Assembly (NCBI RefSeq): GCF_026262505.1
Contig: NC_067205.1
Location: 8,060,001-8,124,000 of the forward strand
Direction: 5' to 3'
DNA length: 64,000 bases
From: Trichomonas vaginalis G3
Lineage: Eukaryota > Parabasalia > Trichomonadida > Trichomonadidae
The translations under genes and the position numbers were made by a program. The notes below the pieces were generated by a model. That model was not told the DNA's origin. It worked only from the letters and a program-made list of their open reading frames with translations, and did no database searches. This document shows, piece after piece, positions 62,807 through 64,000 of this stretch (position 1 is the stretch's first letter; the number at the start of each line of letters is the position of its first letter).

Positions 62807-64000
62807 ATTCATTTTGTCGCATATTTATTTAAATTTGAAAAAAAAATTCAATTTAGATTTTTTAAGGGGTTATTTTATATAAAAGTAAATTAGTCTGCAC
62901 TTCTATTTTTAAATGTCAAATACTTGTGATCTAAAACTAAATATTTCAAATTATCTCAAAAGAATCTAAGTTAATACATCACGAAACTACTATATTTGTC
63001 CTTTTTATCTTGTGTGAAATGACATTATTTAAGGGTTTCGTTTTGCGAAAAAAACGTACAATACGCAATTTCGCTAAAAAAACATTTAGCTAGCAATTTC
63101 GACCTTTGACTCCACTCAAGACGTCACTTTTTTAATTTTGCGGTATCATATTTTTGGAAAATCTTTATGAATATTATATAAAAAGTCTCTTTAATATCTA
63201 TATTTCATATTTTTATCGATTTTTAAAGTTTTTGCGAAAAGTATTCAATTATTTTTGCTATTTGGTCGGGTAAATGTCAGATTTGCGACATTTTCTGATA
63301 TGATATTCAGATTCTACGTTGATAATAATGCTTATAGAACCCTCTTGCTATTGTGTCAAAATTGCGAAACCGATAGCAAAAATATCTCGCAATATCAAAA
63401 TTGAGATATTGAGTGAATTATGCATTATAGAGATTAAAAATCTGATTTGTGAAAACATCTCATCAGTTTCTAGCTAATTCAAAAATCTTTACTATCTTAT
63501 TCGATTAAAATGAAAAGGGAATAATTTCATTATGCTTTAAATGACAGCCTTATAATATAATCATAGTTTTCGCTCAGTATGCAGCATTTTTTTTTCGAAA
63601 TCTATGGTCAATGTCCTAAATACTGATTGCTTTGCATTCATATCTCTTACATTTTCTATACCCACATCACTATTCATTGCTATTCCTATCTTTTTCATTT
63701 TTGTTTGTTTCTCATAATTTCTCAAAAAACATGATAACTTGATATTTGTAAATATCATACTTTATAACGTAAATAAGAACTTGACCTATTAAGAAAAGCA
63801 GTAATGAAAAGAAAATCTGAAATTCATAAAAATTACAAGTTTCTGATGACAATTAGCTTAATTAAACCAGGTACAAGATTATATAATTGTATTTTCTATC
63901 CAATTATCCATATAATATCTTATCCAGAAAAAATAACTTGATCAATACCAAATGATTTTTTAACTAGTAAATAAAGTATTTTCTTTACACACACATTGTA
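62807..64000. other. AT-rich right edge, nothing recognised
   Basis: About 1.2 kb with no supportable gene. It contains one ACGTCACTTTTTT motif (63121-63133) and a GCGAAA-rich patch (about 63050-63105). Confidence 0.45.

Overview
The window looks like nuclear DNA of a parabasalid protist, most probably a Tritrichomonas-type trichomonad. It is strongly AT-rich with compact, almost intronless genes. The one intron I can support has the trichomonad signature: GTATGT at the 5' end and a fused branch/acceptor motif ACTAACACACAG. A succinyl-CoA synthetase alpha subunit starts with a short hydrogenosomal-type presequence (MLSSSFERN). There is a six-gene R2R3-Myb cluster and an initiator-binding-domain (IBP39-type) gene, both typical of trichomonads. 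The species assignment is an inference.

Layout. 0-11 kb: an unknown protein, two small palindromic repeat elements, a broken ARF-like GTPase, three members of a dispersed Cys-rich beta-helix-like family, a phosphoglycerate mutase and a RasGEF. 11-22 kb: a TTBK/CK1-like kinase, an OSR1/SPAK-like kinase, a truncated and a full-length member of the beta-helix-like family, and an ER glucosidase II alpha-like GH31 enzyme with an extra C-terminal membrane anchor. 23-26 kb: a 2.9-kb non-autonomous hAT-like transposon carrying a 32-bp minisatellite. 26-39 kb: another beta-helix-like gene, a Rab, a PNGase-like protein with a substituted catalytic cysteine, a non-RD kinase and two disrupted type I membrane proteins. 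39-40.4 kb: a mariner-sized TIR element holding a tRNA-like sequence. 42 kb: the intron-bearing IBD gene. 45-58 kb: the Myb cluster. Between its members 2 and 3 lies a nest of two transposons, the inner one a second, inverted copy of the hAT-like element. Between members 5 and 6 lies a GC-rich string of near-perfect hairpins. 58-63 kb: two coiled-coil paralogues flanking the succinyl-CoA synthetase alpha gene.

Genes are transcribed from both strands with long AT-rich spacers and no operons. Functional themes are signalling (three kinases, RasGEF, Rab, ARF), glycoprotein folding and turnover (glucosidase II, PNGase-like), energy metabolism (phosphoglycerate mutase, SCS alpha) and transcription (Myb and IBD). 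Three observations stand out. First, several members of the beta-helix-like family keep 250-357-codon open frames with no usable in-frame ATG, while a conserved ATG sits out of frame in the leader. Second, the hairpin array at 55.39-55.78 kb has no obvious precedent that I can name. Third, three Myb genes share a nucleotide-identical core inside otherwise different proteins.
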